Counted from the first letter of the stretch, positions 11,801-24,959 are shown. The stretch is 64,000 nt of DNA from Larix kaempferi (GCA_027924585.1 BSBM01001387.1:1984001-2048000); one strand, 5' to 3'. A program made the numbers and translations. The notes: generated by a model not told the origin, from the sequence alone.

Positions 11801-12490
11801 TGAACATTATTTCATGTTTATGAAGTTTTATGTTAATATTTGTATATTTAATTTTTTGATATTATACTAGTTTGGTATAGTTTTTTTGGTAACCTAGTAT
11901 AGTTTCTATTGATTTATATAAAATATGTACATACAATAAAAAATTCAGAGTTTTTGATGACCCGAAGAAAACTTGACCTAGATAATAAGCATGAGTTTAA
12001 TTGTTGCTATTATCTATCAGAATAGTATTACTGAAAGGAATTAAACATGGACTAATAACATAGTATGTGTTGTGCATAATGCCAATACTGACATATATTT
12101 CAAAAATATTAAAAAAACCTAATTGAATGAACCTATTTTTGCTTCTTTACCTCATATTCAAGTGTTGGGTCTGTAGGGACCTTGATTTCCTGAGTGTTCA
12201 TGTGGTCCTTAGGAGGAAATTCCATTACTGTAGTAGCTATGTAGAGGTATTTTAACTTTATTGTCCAATATTTTGTTTGTTCCGAGCTTGCATCTTGTTG
12301 TTCTTATCTATAATTTATTCAATCATTAGGATTAAACCATTTGTTTCTTCTTGAGTTTCCAGGATTCCCTTGCTCAACAGTGGTTTAATCTTCCACTTAA
12401 GTTCAATTGTCTTAAAAATCTTAGTGTCCCTGGCTCTTTTTTTTCCTGGGTCCTAAGCATATCCCTCCATGTTATCCAAAATTTCCTCAT
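8872..12490. other. AT-rich non-coding region
   Basis: No frame with recognisable family motifs. A phrase of about 30 bp (TTTCATGGTGGTTTCGGTTT) near 9249 recurs with changes near 10367, suggesting an old duplication or two fragments of one repeat. Homopolymer T runs occur around 11650. I see no LTR ends, primer site or RNA gene. Confidence 0.45.
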
Positions 12491-12982
12491 TTAAAGTGCA
12501 TACCTATTATAAATGGGTATCCTCCTCAAATTCCTCAAATTTTCTTTTAAAATGGGTTGGGTTAAGGTGGAAGCAATGAGAGATATTATCTTAAATTTAA
12601 AGAATTCTACTATCAGTGACAAAGGCATTCCCTTTCGGGGGTTGTGGGAGAGGCACATTCTAAGCATAGTGAAGGAAGATGGGTTTGAAAAGGGGATGGA
12701 ATAAAAGGATGGGGTCAAACCTTCAAGGAGAGGAAGATAAAACAATTTCCTACTAACAAAACACGAGGGGGAAAACTTGACAAGAGTCACAGATACTAGA
12801 GGGAAGGAACATATAGAGGGATTAGATTCCAATGCCTTGAAAGGAAAGGTCCTTTGAAAGTTAGGGAGAAAATGAGGGATATATTTGAGAGAGAAAAACA
12901 TAGAGGGGAGATAAAAAAAAATACAAGTATATATAGGTAACCAATTAATAAACAAACCTTGGAATGTACCTAGCCTCTTCAT
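12491..12982 (-). CDS. Unrecognised 163-codon open frame
   Basis: An uninterrupted minus-strand frame rich in Phe, Leu, Ser and Pro, with no family I recognise. It ends just outside the copia LTR that starts at 13010. The plus-strand reading of the same stretch is Lys/Glu-rich with several in-frame stops and could equally be a decayed coding sequence, in which case the minus-strand frame is a shadow. No function is claimed. Confidence 0.15.
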   Translation of the reverse strand: MKRLGTFQGLFINWLPIYTCIFFYLPSMFFSLKYIPHFLPNFQRTFPFKALESNPSICSFPLVSVTLVKFSPSCFVSRKLFYLPLLEGLTPSFYSIPFSNPSSFTMLRMCLSHNPRKGMPLSLIVEFFKFKIISLIASTLTQPILKENLRNLRRIPIYNRYAL

Positions 12983-13009
12983 ATGTTCCTTCCTGCTTGA
13001 CTGTCAAAA

Positions 13010-13677
13010 TGTTAGTTTTTACTTGATCCTGGAACTAATTTTCAATAATGAATCATTTACAACAATTATTAACTCATAAAAAAATGATATCCTAAATAAT
13101 TATGCAGTGGAAAAGCACAATAAATCATATTCACATTTGACACAGATTTACCCTAGAAAATACCAATTGGAGAAATACCAGCAAACAATTGATTTTATTA
13201 ACTATAAAATACTGGGCTCCCTTCTTGGTATAATGGGCCACTAGGAAAATACAATGACAAAATTCTATCTATCAAAACTCAAGATAGGTCCTTTGATCTT
13301 GTTAGTCGCTAACCCTCGGCTACCCCTTGCATGTTTCCTATGACACTGCCCGTACACTTGCACACTTGGCTGAAAGTCCTTCTCCAACAACTCAATGAGA
13401 TATCACTCAATGTATGTGATTGTTATATGTTAACACCTCTCACTAGGATTCCTTTAATAACATTACAATATGCAAATACCTTTGGCCAATACCATGGGAT
13501 ACGAAATACCATGGGCCCTCTAAATCATTTACATAAATTAATTACAAAAATAAATTCACTTTAATAATTCACTTTACTAAAGTGAATCTCCTAATTATGA
13601 GAGTCAATAATAATGCCTTCCACCTATTAGACACTGTCCATGTGGAAGTACTTGTACGATGCTACAAAAAACCAACA
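13010..13677 (-). repeat. 3' LTR of copia-3
   Basis: 668 bp with inverted ends TGTTAGTTTTT / AAAAACCAACA. On the minus strand it is preceded by CTAAGAGGGAG (plus-strand 13679-13689), a canonical copia polypurine tract, which fixes the orientation. Confidence 0.65.
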
Positions 13678-14305
13678 CTCCCTCTTAGAGATGAAGTTAC
13701 TTCTCAGAGAGCCGTGTGTAATTGGTTCTCCCTATGAACCTGACACACTTTTTCTCATGTCATCTTGCACATTGGAATTTCTCCAACCATGTTGGTTAGT
13801 TTCTTCCTATTTACTAGAAGACACAAAATTGATGACTTTATACACATTTCGCATCAGTGCCAAGAAGTTTTAAAACTTCATCAAAGGCTTGCTCTCCCTC
13901 ACTGCACTTTGAGAAGCCTCCTACTCTCGAGAATACATCAATGTCAACTCTAACCAACAAGGTCTTATAGAAAAACTAGAAGAGGCCAACTCCCTCTTCC
14001 CATCTAAAGGTTTACCCCCCCCTTTCCCCTCTGACAGTTTAATACCCACATTGGAAGTTTCTGAACTCTGCTCACCCTTCAAATTCTTCTGATTCTTGAC
14101 CTCTCTATCACTGACATCGATCCATGATCCTAGATTACGTTGGATCCAACTACAAGATTTCCTTGTAACTCATAAGACTTTCCACATCTGACACCAACAA
14201 ATTATGTCAATTCTATATTAGATCCCATCAGCTGAATGAGAATCTGTCCCCTCTCAAATGCGATGGTGTATCCTTTGTCTTCCAATGCCAATACTAAGAC
14301 CAAAT

Positions 14306-15190
14306 TCATCCTGACTTGGATACATACAACACATTTGGAATCTCTAGAGATCCTCCTAATTGTTGCTGAAACATTATTGTTTCAAATCCCTTATCACACT
14401 TAGCATGATTTCCAAGGTCTACATGCAAATCTGGGTCTCTCCCTAACAACCTAGAGAACAACTCATGTTTCCTGGTCATGTGATGAGAAGACCCACTATC
14501 CATGAACTTGGCATTATCAAAAATTGTGCTGGAAATGTAAGATACTAATGAGAACGATTTCTTGTACTTCTCAAAAAACTCATTATCATAAGCTTCTGTT
14601 GTTGCTGCAACCTGATAAGACTTGATATTCTCTTTCTTACTTTCTCGACGATGAGAAGAATAATAGACACACAAGTGGCACACAAAGCACTTGACTTTTT
14701 TCATGTCCTTCTTCTTCTTAACCCCCTGTGAATTTGTACTATTCTTGATTCTCTTTTCCTAACTGGAAAGAGAAACATTCCTCTCCTCATCCTCATGTTG
14801 GGCCTCCAGATAAAGACTCCTCCTAAATATCCTCTTGTTTGATTCCATCCCATAACCTCTCCTAGTTAAGGAGTACCTCCTATACAATGAGGGCCCTTTG
14901 ACGTAGGGTGCCCATGGCTTAGTGAAGCCATTCGAGGAAGTCCTCACCAACTCTAGATATGTCACTGTCACCCCAACTACTTCCAACTTGTAATTAACTT
15001 TTTTCATCACAGTGAGCTAATAAGATACAGTATCGGTTTTGGACATCTTAGTGCTTCTGAGATCTTCCTTCAGCACCATCTTCTTATTTTGGTTATTACT
15101 CTAATATAATCTTCTTAGAGCATACCACATCTCCTTGGATGAATTCTTCTCATCTATATGAGGGATCTAATTATTCTAGATGAGAAGAAA
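14306..15190 (-). pseudogene. copia-3 gag-protease remnant
   Basis: From about 15175 downward the minus strand reads DEKNSSKEMWYAL, an in-frame stop, KMVLKEDLRSTKMSK and SSNGFTKPWAPYVKG, characteristic copia gag phrases. The frame then degrades. A second open part (14704-14306) holds a damaged zinc knuckle (CFVCHLCVYYSSH, last Cys lost) and protease motif FMDSGSSHHMT, with D-S-G intact, ending in IPNVLYVS. It carries stops and at least one frameshift. Everything downstream of the protease is deleted or unreadable. Confidence 0.75.
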
Positions 15191-15835
15191 ACCAAAAGGG
15201 AAATCTAATTATTAAATAAATGAACAAAATTAATCTATTCTACACCTACTCCTATACTACTTCTAAAACAAAAACTAAGTAAAATCGAATTTCCAATGGA
15301 GTCAATCTAGTAACTTGGAACTTGCAAGAAAAAACAAATGATGCATCAGCAATAGAAATTTTAAAAATGGAAATCCAAAAATTGGAAAAACTAAACTAAG
15401 CTCTTTATTCCCAAAGAAATGAAAATGACATGGAAAATGGTTCAAAAATGATTGTTCCAACCATAAATAAATTAAATAGTAAAAAGTGGGTTGGAAATTA
15501 TTAAAATCGCGATTCAAAAGAATTTCATCAAAATGGAAAGTGGAGAATATTTCCTTTAGTAATATACCATCGTTATTGCACTAAAAGAGAATATCGAAAT
15601 TTGAATCTTGTGAATGATCAATTTCGTCTTCTTGATTTTTATTTAGATATTCATTCTTGTCAAGCGTATCAGTTTTATTTGATTTCAAATTATTTGATCG
15701 AAATAACTTTTCATTTAAAATTTTATTTCTAGAAAAAGTGTGTATTTGGAACAAATATTGTGAAATTCAATCTCAATTTCAGCCGACTCATCCTCTACAG
15801 ACTTATGGTTCTCATTTTGTTCATAACAATTAGAA
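15191..15835. other. AT-rich spacer between copia-3 and the gag-only element
   Basis: No recognisable LTR or coding motif. A plus-strand frame around 15300-15480 reads like low-complexity coiled-coil sequence (Lys, Asn, Glu) but has stops. It should contain the 3' end of the element whose gag lies at 15836-17056, yet I could not identify an LTR here. Confidence 0.35.
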
Positions 15836-17056
15836 TTAAAAAAAAGAATTTTCAGATTTCGTAAAATGGGTAGAATCAACATATTCTTCAACATATGAAG
15901 TGTAATTAGCATCTTCAAAACTTTCTATTTTAAGATCCATCGTCTGATTAAATGAAGAAGAATGAATATCACTTATAAAAGGACTTTTAAAATCATTAGA
16001 AATAGATGAAAAATCCTCTTCATAAGTCTCAAAATCTTCATTTTCATTGCTAGTTGGGTCATTCTGATCAAATTGAGAAAAATGCAAATGTTCAAAATTT
16101 GATTGAACGAATTGTTCATTACATAGATTGGAAGTATCGGGATTAAGATTTTCTTCAACAGTTTCATATTGAGATTCCAAACAATGAAGGGAAGATGTGA
16201 AACATTCATTGTACTTGCATTCATTTGAAAGAGAAAAATCAGGATTGGAATTTGCAACTAAATTTCCTTTTGTATCTAAAGAAGATTGAATTTTAGATGC
16301 AAAAATTATTTGATTCAAATCATGTAAAGTATTTTGAACATTTATTTCATTTTTAATGGACATAACTTCATTGTACAAATCATTAATTTGTTTATTTAAT
16401 TGAACAATTTGTGAAACCTTTGATTCTTCTTCAACAGATTCAATATCATATGAAACAAAATGAGAACCAAGATCTAAGGCATACGTTTTCAAGTCTTTTT
16501 CAAGCTCTTGAGCCTCCTCACATGCTTTATTGAAATTTGTTATTCCTTCACATAAGATGAACATAGACATAGTCTTAGGAAGAGATCTAACATACCGGCA
16601 AAAAGTGAGTTGTGCTGAAGGCCGATGTTCTTCCTGTAAGCTATAATATACTTGATGGAAATGTGTATTGAAATACCGAATTGACTCTCCATAATTTACC
16701 TGCATTTGACTCAGATTATGATGAATTTCAATTATATTGTAATCTTCAAAAGAATCTCTAAAAACATTCTTAAATTCTAACCAGCTAGAAATTGAATTCA
16801 AAGGTAAAAAATAAAACCAAAGAAAAGCCTTACCTTCGAAGGTAAATGGGAACAATCTACAAGCCACATATTCATGTATGACGTTAAATAAACGTAAAAT
16901 AAATTCATACCTTCTAATATGCTCAGTGACAGAAACATTACCTTCGCCATCCAACTTCGACAAGATCTTAAATGCCTTTTTAGGGAGCTCATGTAAAGGC
17001 CCTTATATGCTCAATGTAATATCAGACTCCCATGCAGGGATTTGGGAAAGAGCCAT
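15836..17056 (-). pseudogene. Gypsy-type gag, nearly intact, without pol
   Basis: The ATG at 17054-17056 opens a 407-codon frame (stop included) with one premature TAA at 17003-17005. A retrotransposon gag domain is visible: KLDGEGNVSVTEHIRRY, ACRLFPFTFEGKAFLWF, SSWLEFKNVFRDSF, then RPSAQLTFCRYVRSLP. The rest is an acidic, Ser/Asn/Glu-rich tail with a predicted coiled-coil stretch around QIVQLNKQINDLYNEVMSIK. I see no zinc knuckle, and no protease or RT follows on the low-coordinate side. A primer site lies about 55 bases upstream, so this looks like a gag-only, non-autonomous gypsy derivative. The nearly intact frame beside absent pol may mean gag was maintained on its own. Confidence 0.75.
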
Positions 17057-17109
17057 GAAAACATAATAAATAAAACTTAGCTCTTATTATGGGCAATGTG
17101 CCGGTTCAT

Positions 17110-17127
17110 TCCCTCTTTCTAGCGCCA
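17110..17127 (-). promoter_or_regulatory. Primer binding site of the gag-only element
   Basis: The minus strand reads TGGCGCTAGAAAGAGGGA two bases inside an LTR end (plus-strand TGTTGATGCC starting at 17130). TGGCGC starts are typical of gypsy primer sites. I do not assign the tRNA. Confidence 0.6.
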
Positions 17128-17129
17128 TT

Positions 17130-20100
17130 TGTTGATGCCTCGGTTGTGCATGTACTGGAATAGTGTCTAAGGCAAACAACAGGGGATGAAAACCCATCCA
17201 AAGGCTTCAGATAATCCTACACAAGTATTACCCTATCGTCGAGTTGTTTGGTGTGGTTAACACCCATGAATATTCGGCCTTCGCCGGCACTCTTTGAGTC
17301 AGTGAGTTTGCTCCTCGAAAGGGAGACTTTGAATTAGATCTGAAACTAATCCTAAATGTGATTCAAATGCAATCTACAATTATGAATTCTGTAACTATTC
17401 GAAGAAATTCCATAGTTACAGAAATACATATTTGAACTAAAATACTAACCTATCTAAATGCTAATATAATTAATAACCTATCTCGAGAGAAAAATAATTT
17501 AAAATGGAGAGAATGATTTAATGCTCAAAAAGAATAATTGGTTCATCAATGATTTAAAAACATTTAAACATTGATGTCATAAGCACATCAATTCTAACAT
17601 GAGAAGTAAAACATTATCTTCACTATGCTAAAATTGTTTGAACATAGAATTGTTTCTGCGAATCATTAAACATAATCAGATTAAGAAATATACTACAAAC
17701 ATGCATAAAAATTAATCTGATTACTATTCAAAAGTGCATAACAAAAACATCTTATTAGACAGAAATGAACAAATGAAGAATAACTACAGAAAAAGGAAAG
17801 GTTCACATCACCATTTCAGTTTCATAAAGACATTTACAAAGCTGAACATTGATGATCAGCAGCCTCCTCAGTCTAGCTCTCTTCCAAGTAAAAATACATA
17901 GAAAAGAGCTTAGCAAAAAAATTACAATCCTTCTGGTCTGCAGTGACCACCTCTCTTCTTCCCCCCCCTTTGATCATAGAAAGTGGGTTTGTACACAAAA
18001 AAAATTACAGGAAAAGATAAGATCCATTCCCCCAATTCCTAAGCTAACTAACAGAGTTGTTCCATTTACCAGATCCGTCCATGAGAAAAATCTAGGAAAA
18101 TCCGTTTCGAAAAACCAGTTGGATCTCCCAAATGAGAAACTTTCTGAGGATTCTGCAATTAGGCAAACTAATTGGGCATATTGTACACAAAACCCATGTC
18201 TTGGATTTTCCAGATTCATCTCCATCACTCCAGAAATCATATCCAAAGATCACTACTTTCCACTTTACGTTTTGATCACTCCAAACTTGGGATGTAAATT
18301 CTTCAATTTAATTCCTCCAAATCCAAATCCAAATCCACACCTGTACAATTCAAAAGAGAAATTAAAACATCATTCCAAAGCTAATGACAGAAATCTAAAT
18401 TAATAAAAATCCATTTGCAAATCAAAATATAATGAAAATAAACAAATCTCATGCAAATCCAAAATTGACTGTTCATACATATTTTAGGGGTGTTTAAGCT
18501 ATTCAATTGGACAAAACAATCTTCCCAAATCATTCATCATCCTTCCATCTTTCCAACGAGCTATCTTGGGCTTAATTTGGATTTATAAATCTCAAGATAT
18601 TGCTCTCGGAAGTGGCTCAGCAGCCGTTGATTTCATTGTGGACTGAATTGTGGCCATTGATCTAACAATTAAATTAATCATTTTCCAAAACAAATAAAAC
18701 AAACAAAAAATCCAAAAACAATATTCCCAATACAATCGGAAATCAAATGTCGGGAAGAAAATTTTGAATTTAAACAAATCAAAATCGGAAAAACCAAAAA
18801 TTAAAACCAAAATTAAAATCCTAAGTAAAAAAGAAATTACCAAAATTTACAGACCCAAAATTAAATTAAGACATAGCATAAGATAAACTTAGGGTCCGGA
18901 GAATGTGGAATGGAAAAGTAAAAATTTGAAAAAAGTGATTTCCCCAATCCGCATTCCGCAATTGCAAGTTGCGGAAATATTAAATTTCCACGAGAAGAAC
19001 CTTACGTGGGTTGTGGAAATATGTTTTAAAAATGGGAAAAATTAAAGCTTATGCACTTTTGGATTGCAGGTTACAGAAAGGTTGAGATTTCAATAATTAA
19101 AATCAAAGGTTCTGCATCCCGCAATTTCGGGTTGCGTATTGCGGAAATGTTGAAATTTTAACCAAAATTAAAATTTTCACAATCCGCAAAAATGCATAAA
19201 AATGATTGGAAAAGCTTGGAAAAATGCAATTTTTTTAATTTTTTCTAATGTTGAATGAAGTATATTAAAACAAAACAATAATAGAGAAAAGATTAAAAAT
19301 ATAAAAAATTTTAAAAAGTGAAAGAAAATCCAATATCTAGAAACCATAAACCTAGAAGTAAAAACCAAAACTATTTACAAGTTAATTCTTAAGAAAATAA
19401 ATGTTAGAAACAAGTTATGTATATAAGAAAAGAATCACTCATATAATATATGAGAGTTAATGAATTCTATAAATAGGTTTCTAACATAATCATTTTCCAA
19501 GAAAAGAATAATAATATTTCCTTTTGCACAATAATAAATGAAAATCCTTTTAAACTCCAAAATGAAAAAATAGAAATCATATTTTCAAAATCAAATTATC
19601 TTATTGAAAATAAAATACTTATCCATGATCAAACTAATTTCACATTCGTGAATGTTGAATTTTAATCCCACTAATTTCCAAATAATTATAGAACCAATTC
19701 TCGTAGAAATTAAGGAAATTAGAACTCAAACAAACTAAAACATGTGTTCTTTTAATTTTCATAACATCAAATTGTGTATAAATTTAATATATAGATTTAA
19801 TGAAATACACAAATTAAGTTAATGAAATTCAAAGTAGGACCATGAATATTTAAAAGATTTTAAAGAAACTTAATTTAAACATTACAAATATTAAACTAAC
19901 ATAAGCAAACAAACCCAAACACAAAGATTATTTACATTATTTACATTATGATTCTAGGCATGCAAAAGTGAAAATAAAATCCCATCAAGATCAAATATCA
20001 AACTAATGCAATATCTAAAATCATGAGAGAAGAAACCATAAGATCAATCAAAATCCAAAAATGAAGGTAATAACCGGCCATCATCTCGAATAATCAGTTT

Positions 20101-20153
20101 GTGTAGCAAAGACCAAATCTACGTGGGGAATGTGAAAGACAACGTGGTGAATC
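17130..20153 (-). repeat. Putative long 5' LTR of the gag-only element (left part)
   Basis: Begins TGTTGATGCC directly after the primer site. The outer end is not found, so the LTR may continue past the copia-2 insertion to about 28500. Around 18945-19190 are irregular repeats of a TCCGCAATT...GTTGCGGAAA phrase that recur at 28110-28370, supporting one unit split by copia-2. The 184-codon plus frame at 17849-18403 lies inside it and shows no family motif. Confidence 0.4.
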
Positions 20154-20757
20154 TGTTGAAATATTATAACTTCAAAGAATATTATAATTGTACTTTATTA
20201 TTCCGGAGATGTTTCATTCCTCCGTAAAGATCTTATTGTATATCCAGAGATGTTTATTCCTCCGTCTGAATGTGGTAACTCGGGTTATTAGACTTCCCTA
20301 GTGGAGGTCAGCCCTGTATGTGTTATATGGGTCAAAGGGTTATTAGACCACCCTAGAGGGGTCGGCCCAGTCAGTTGTAGTGGGGTATTTAACCCATTGG
20401 TTAAATACGAGCCTACATGTACTTGTGTAAAAGATATGTCAGAATAGTGTATAAATAGAGGAGGTGTATTCCTCATTTTATACACTCACACACTTAAGGA
20501 TAGCGCACTTGTGGAGGAGAGGTCTGCTGTTGTGGAGGAGGAGATCATGTCTCAGGGTTTCATCTTTGTATATTGCTGGTCATCTATATTGAGGAAGCTT
20601 TACTGGGTTTTCTACCCCGTGAGGGTTTCCCAGGATAAATCTGTGTCTCTTGTGTTTATGCTATGCTTGGTGTTTCTTCAGTGATCCTATATATGCTATT
20701 ATTGTGAAATGGAATGTAATGCTGCTATTTTCTGTCTTAACATATTAAATCTTAACA
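20154..20757 (+). repeat. 5' LTR of copia-2
   Basis: 604 bp, TGTTGA...TTAACA. TATAAATA at 20450-20457 is the probable core promoter. Confidence 0.93.
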
Positions 20758-20769
20758 TGGTATCAGAGC
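20758..20769 (+). promoter_or_regulatory. Primer binding site of copia-2
   Basis: TGGTATCAGAGC directly abuts the LTR; tRNA-Met type. Confidence 0.93.
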
Positions 20770-23700
20770 TAACCTGAAGGAAGACAAGGTATGGCACTTA
20801 CAACACTTACTTTACTTACGACAATTTGAAGGTTAGGGTTTTATATAGCAAAACCCAGTCATCATGGAACTTTCGCTATAAATCCATTTTGGAGAATGTT
20901 CAGGATCTGAAACCTTTACAGGTCGTAGATAACATCTTCAGGTATCTTGTGTCCAAAGGGTACCCTCATATTCGTTGTACTTTGTAAGTTATGATCAGTA
21001 CAAGTTAGGGTTTCTGCCTCTTCCAGATCTCAGTGAAAATCAGGTGACCTAGGAAAAAAGGTCATAAATTGGGCTAGGAAGATCCAAATGAAATTTCGTA
21101 AAATGTGACAGGTATTAAACAGACTGTACTATCTCAGGAAACGTTTTTAGAGGCTGAAGCTTAACCAGTGACACGTGGAACTCCGTACAAGTTGGATCTC
21201 CTGTTTTATCCCATAAACATGTCACGTTGTGACACTTGGCATATCTCTCTCTCAGAGAGTCCAATTGCGGTCATACCTATTAGGATAGAAACATAACAGG
21301 GTGAGCTATCTCAGCAAAAGTTTTCAGAGGCCGAAGTTCAAACAGTGACACATGGCATTCTGTACAAGTTCGCTCTCCTGTATTATCCCAAAACAGGTCA
21401 CGTTGCGACATTTGGCATAACTCTCTCTCAGAAAATCCAATTGAGGTCAGACCTATCAGGATGGAAAGAGGACAAGTCAGGCTACTGCAAAAAACGTTTT
21501 CAGACACTGTGGAGCGAAAATTTCAGAGTTATAGCAAAAACAATCAGGTACATATTTCTGTCAAAACAGAATTATTTTTGGAGCACCTTTATTCATGGCT
21601 TCCGGAATCTAGGGTTTCGGAGAAAGTCAGAATTTTTGGAATCGGAATCCACGGCTGAATGCTACTTAGGAAAATCAAAATTTAGAGACCAAGATCGAAT
21701 TTCTTGGTTGGGTAGAAGACCGAGCTTGATTAAACCCTAGCTCGGGATTTTGATCGGAAAGATGGAAAATTAGGACTTCAACAAAAGTTAGAATTTTTTA
21801 AGTCTGTAACCACGGCTGGAAGCTCCTCAGAAAAATAAGAGTTTAGAACCTTGGATAAAACCTTTTGATTGAGCAGAAGGGTGGGCTTCATCAAACCCTA
21901 GTTCGGGTTCCTGTCCAGAAGATCCAGAAATTTCGAAGGCAATTTTGAGGGGTCAAATTTTGGATATTTCAAAATTGAAGAATGCTAGTTTGATCAGCTC
22001 AGCAAGACACATTCTTCCATCCATTCAGAAGTGTGAAAGTCAAAGATTGAATTTTTAGGGTTTCTCTAGCAAACCCTAATCAAGATCCAGATCAAGTTTC
22101 AGGGGGAGTTCAGGCTAAGGCCTTACATAAGAAGACTACAAAAAGTCTCGACAGGTATGACTTAAGGAGGTTCAGGTATGCCTTGAAATCTGATTCTTGA
22201 TTAAGTTCATAATGTGTTTGTCTTCATGTTATTTATTAGTACAATCTTGATAAATGTTATTAATTGTCTTATCACCCTAATAACAATATGAATGCATGTG
22301 AATGATCGAATACATTCATCGATTAGGGCTATATGATTGTACTTATACATTATGGTGTTGTGTGAGGTTGATGTTGTCTGCTAACAAGGTTCAGGTACAT
22401 CACAAAAGACAAATCAAGTTCCATGACCATGACAACATGAAGACAAAGACTCATGAGGTATGTATGACTTTGTTATATTATTTTTAACCTATGAGACATG
22501 CAGGTTCTATCTCAGGATCTCTAAATCATTGAAGAGATTGTTTAGGTATGTTGTACATAACTAAGCAGGTATACTAATCCAGGTATGTTTTCCTATGTCA
22601 TGTTAGAATCTTACCTTGTGTTAGGATCCCTTATGTAAGTATACTTGGTATGATTGGTTAGTAATCAAGGGTTTATGCATATTATGTCTCTTATCTTGGT
22701 TGATGATTTAACTAACTAGATCAAACAAGAATATGCATGAGTAAAAGAAGACTTCCTTGAAACCCTGAATACTAATGATCATGGCTGTACATATTCAAGA
22801 TTATTTAGAATTAGAATGTTTTGATAATATTGAGAATATACTAATGAATGTATGTTTGTGTATGAGATCATGAGTATGACACTAGTGTACACTTGAGCAT
22901 GCACAGTGGTACAGAATGAATAGAAGTTCAGAAGACATACAGAAGATCAAGCGGGAGGCAACCACACAAACATAAAAGATAAGTATTTGAGTTGTTATTA
23001 GAAATAGTAAATGATATTGCTTGTATGCATATTTGTATTCCTAGAATATATCATGCTGAGTGTAAACATTCATAAAGCATTGAACAGTATACTACTAATA
23101 TGCATATGATTGGTAAGTTGGACAAACATTCCATTGTTGCTTGTCTAGAATGAAACCTCTTTGCTGACATGCTGAGAGCTGTACACACTCTCGATAGTAT
23201 GTTCTGGTAGAGATGGAAGGCATCTAGATAGCCACTGTATGCATATAGGATATGGGAAAGTGTTGTGCCAAAGTATTGGTCAAAATAGTTGCATAACTAT
23301 GTAAATGATATCTGTATGCATAATAGATTATCATGATTTCATGATTATGAAGTATTACTAATCATGTACTTAATTTTGATTTGTAGGAAATATCATGATG
23401 ACTGATGAACTTTGAACAAGCGATGGATGTTCAACAAAAGATTTACAAATCAAACACACTATAGAAAGCTTGTGGTTAAGAGATTCTCTTAGAAAGAGGA
23501 AGAGAATCATGATGAGATGTTTTGCTCCAAGAGACTAGATAAGACCATTCTCTTAATGATGTAATCAAGTTCTGTATGGGTACCCAGGATCAGTAGTCAA
23601 TTGATGAGCTTAATGATCATCATGGGTGATGTGGATCTCAACCTTTGCTACAAGGTTGAATATGGCTTCTATACACATATGACATGGATGCAAGAAGGAA

Positions 23701-23817
23701 CTCACCACAGAGTTCGAATGATTTTGAGGCTCATATTAGTAGACCCATCTGACGAGATATGGCACAGATAGATATGCAGAAGATCACTCAATGCAGAGTG
23801 TGAATATTGGACAATTG
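20770..23817 (+). other. copia-2 internal non-coding region
   Basis: No gag, protease or integrase motif is readable. A direct duplication with a period near 176 bp spans about 21120-21470 (shared phrases CTATCTCAG, CAGTGACAC and CTCTCTCTCAGA). The phrase CAGGTATG recurs many times between 22150 and 22600. The only longer frame (21345-21740) overlaps the duplication and has no recognisable content. Confidence 0.6.
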
Positions 23818-24864
23818 ACAACTTCATGACAAAGCTTGGGCTTTACCAGAAGTAAAGTTGATCCTAACCTTTACCTTAAGGTTGTGGATGATGAACCCAT
23901 CATACCATTATTGTATGACGATGATCTCTTTCTGACAAGGAATGAGAAACAGGTCATGAAAATGGCTGCATAAATGAAAATGAAAGATCTCGGATTAATG
24001 CACTACTTATTAGGTCTAGAAGTATGGCAAGATCCAAAAGGAATCTTTTAAATCAAGGTAAGTATGCTGTGAAGTTTCTAAAAAAGATTTGATATGTTGG
24101 AGTATAAAGCCATGGCCACTCCCATGGACTCCAACTTGAAGTTATTAGTTAATGACTCATCGTATTTAGTGGACCTAACCCTATATAGACAATTCATTGG
24201 GTCATTGATGTATTTAACAAATACTAGGCCAGATATATGCTTTGCTGTAAATACCCTAAGTCAGTCTCTAGTAGAACCTAGAAAGGTTCACTTAATATCT
24301 ACAAAGCATGTAGTGAGGTACCTAAAAGGTACATTAGATTTTGGTCTATATTATCTTGAAGGTCATGAACTCCGTTTACATGGTTACTCAGATTTTGATT
24401 GGGCAGGAAGTGTCTCAGACAGAAAGAGTACATCAGGTGGATGTTATAGTCTTGAATCTGCCATGATCTCATGGTTCAGCAAGAAACAATCTAGTGAGGC
24501 TCTCAGTACTGCTGAAGCAGAATATATGGATGTTTGCTCTGCCAACTGTGAAGCAGTGTGGCTTCAGAAGCTATTATATGGAGTGTTTGACTTAGAAATG
24601 GATCCCACTATGATTATGTGTGACAATCAAAGCTGCATTAAGATGACTGAAAATCCTGTGTTCCACGATAAGTCAAAACACATAGAGAGCCGATACTTCT
24701 ATATACGAGATATGGTGCAGAGAGGAGCTATCAAGATCGAATATATAAGCACTGAGGATCAAATTGCTGATATCTTGACTAAACCTCTGTCTCGAGTGAA
24801 GTTTGAATACTTTCGAGACAAGCTTGGTTTAGTTCAAAAGGACTCTCCTCGAAAGGGGGAGTAG
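23818..24864 (+). pseudogene. copia-2 RT C-terminus and RNase H
   Basis: From 23818 to 24090 a stop-ridden reading shows LLYDDDLFLTRNEK (YVDD expected), MKMKDLGLMHYLLGLEVW and KRFDML, the copia RT palm and connection. From 24094 an uninterrupted 256-codon frame carries MATPMDSNLKLL, LYRQFIGSLMYLTNTRPD, SDFDWAGSVSDRKSTSG, the RNase H motifs ALSTAEAEYMDV and MCDNQSCIKM, and the ending ADILTKPLSRVKFEYFRDKL. RNase H acidic residues appear intact. The open frame contrasts with the lost upstream regions, so proteins must come in trans if the element ever moved in this form. Confidence 0.93.
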
Positions 24865-24959
24865 CATAGTATATGATAAAAAGTCTGTCTCATCAATGAT
24901 GAGGTTACCTATTTACTGCACTTAGTTACTTAGAATTATTTAGATTTAGGACCCTTATA

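Larger units (their letters stand above)
13010..15190 (-). mobile_element. Truncated Ty1-copia element (copia-3)
   Basis: In minus-strand order there is a gag piece, a protease piece, a spacer, a polypurine tract and one LTR. Integrase, RT and RNase H are missing. The gag reading is lost at about 15190, where an unrelated AT-rich sequence begins. That is probably the edge of the next insertion, because no second LTR or primer site of this family was found on the other side. Confidence 0.7.

Noticed and set aside
17849-18403. 184-codon plus-strand frame
   Set aside because: It lies within an LTR-like region, has low-complexity Ser/Pro/Lys composition and no domain; too weak to call a gene.
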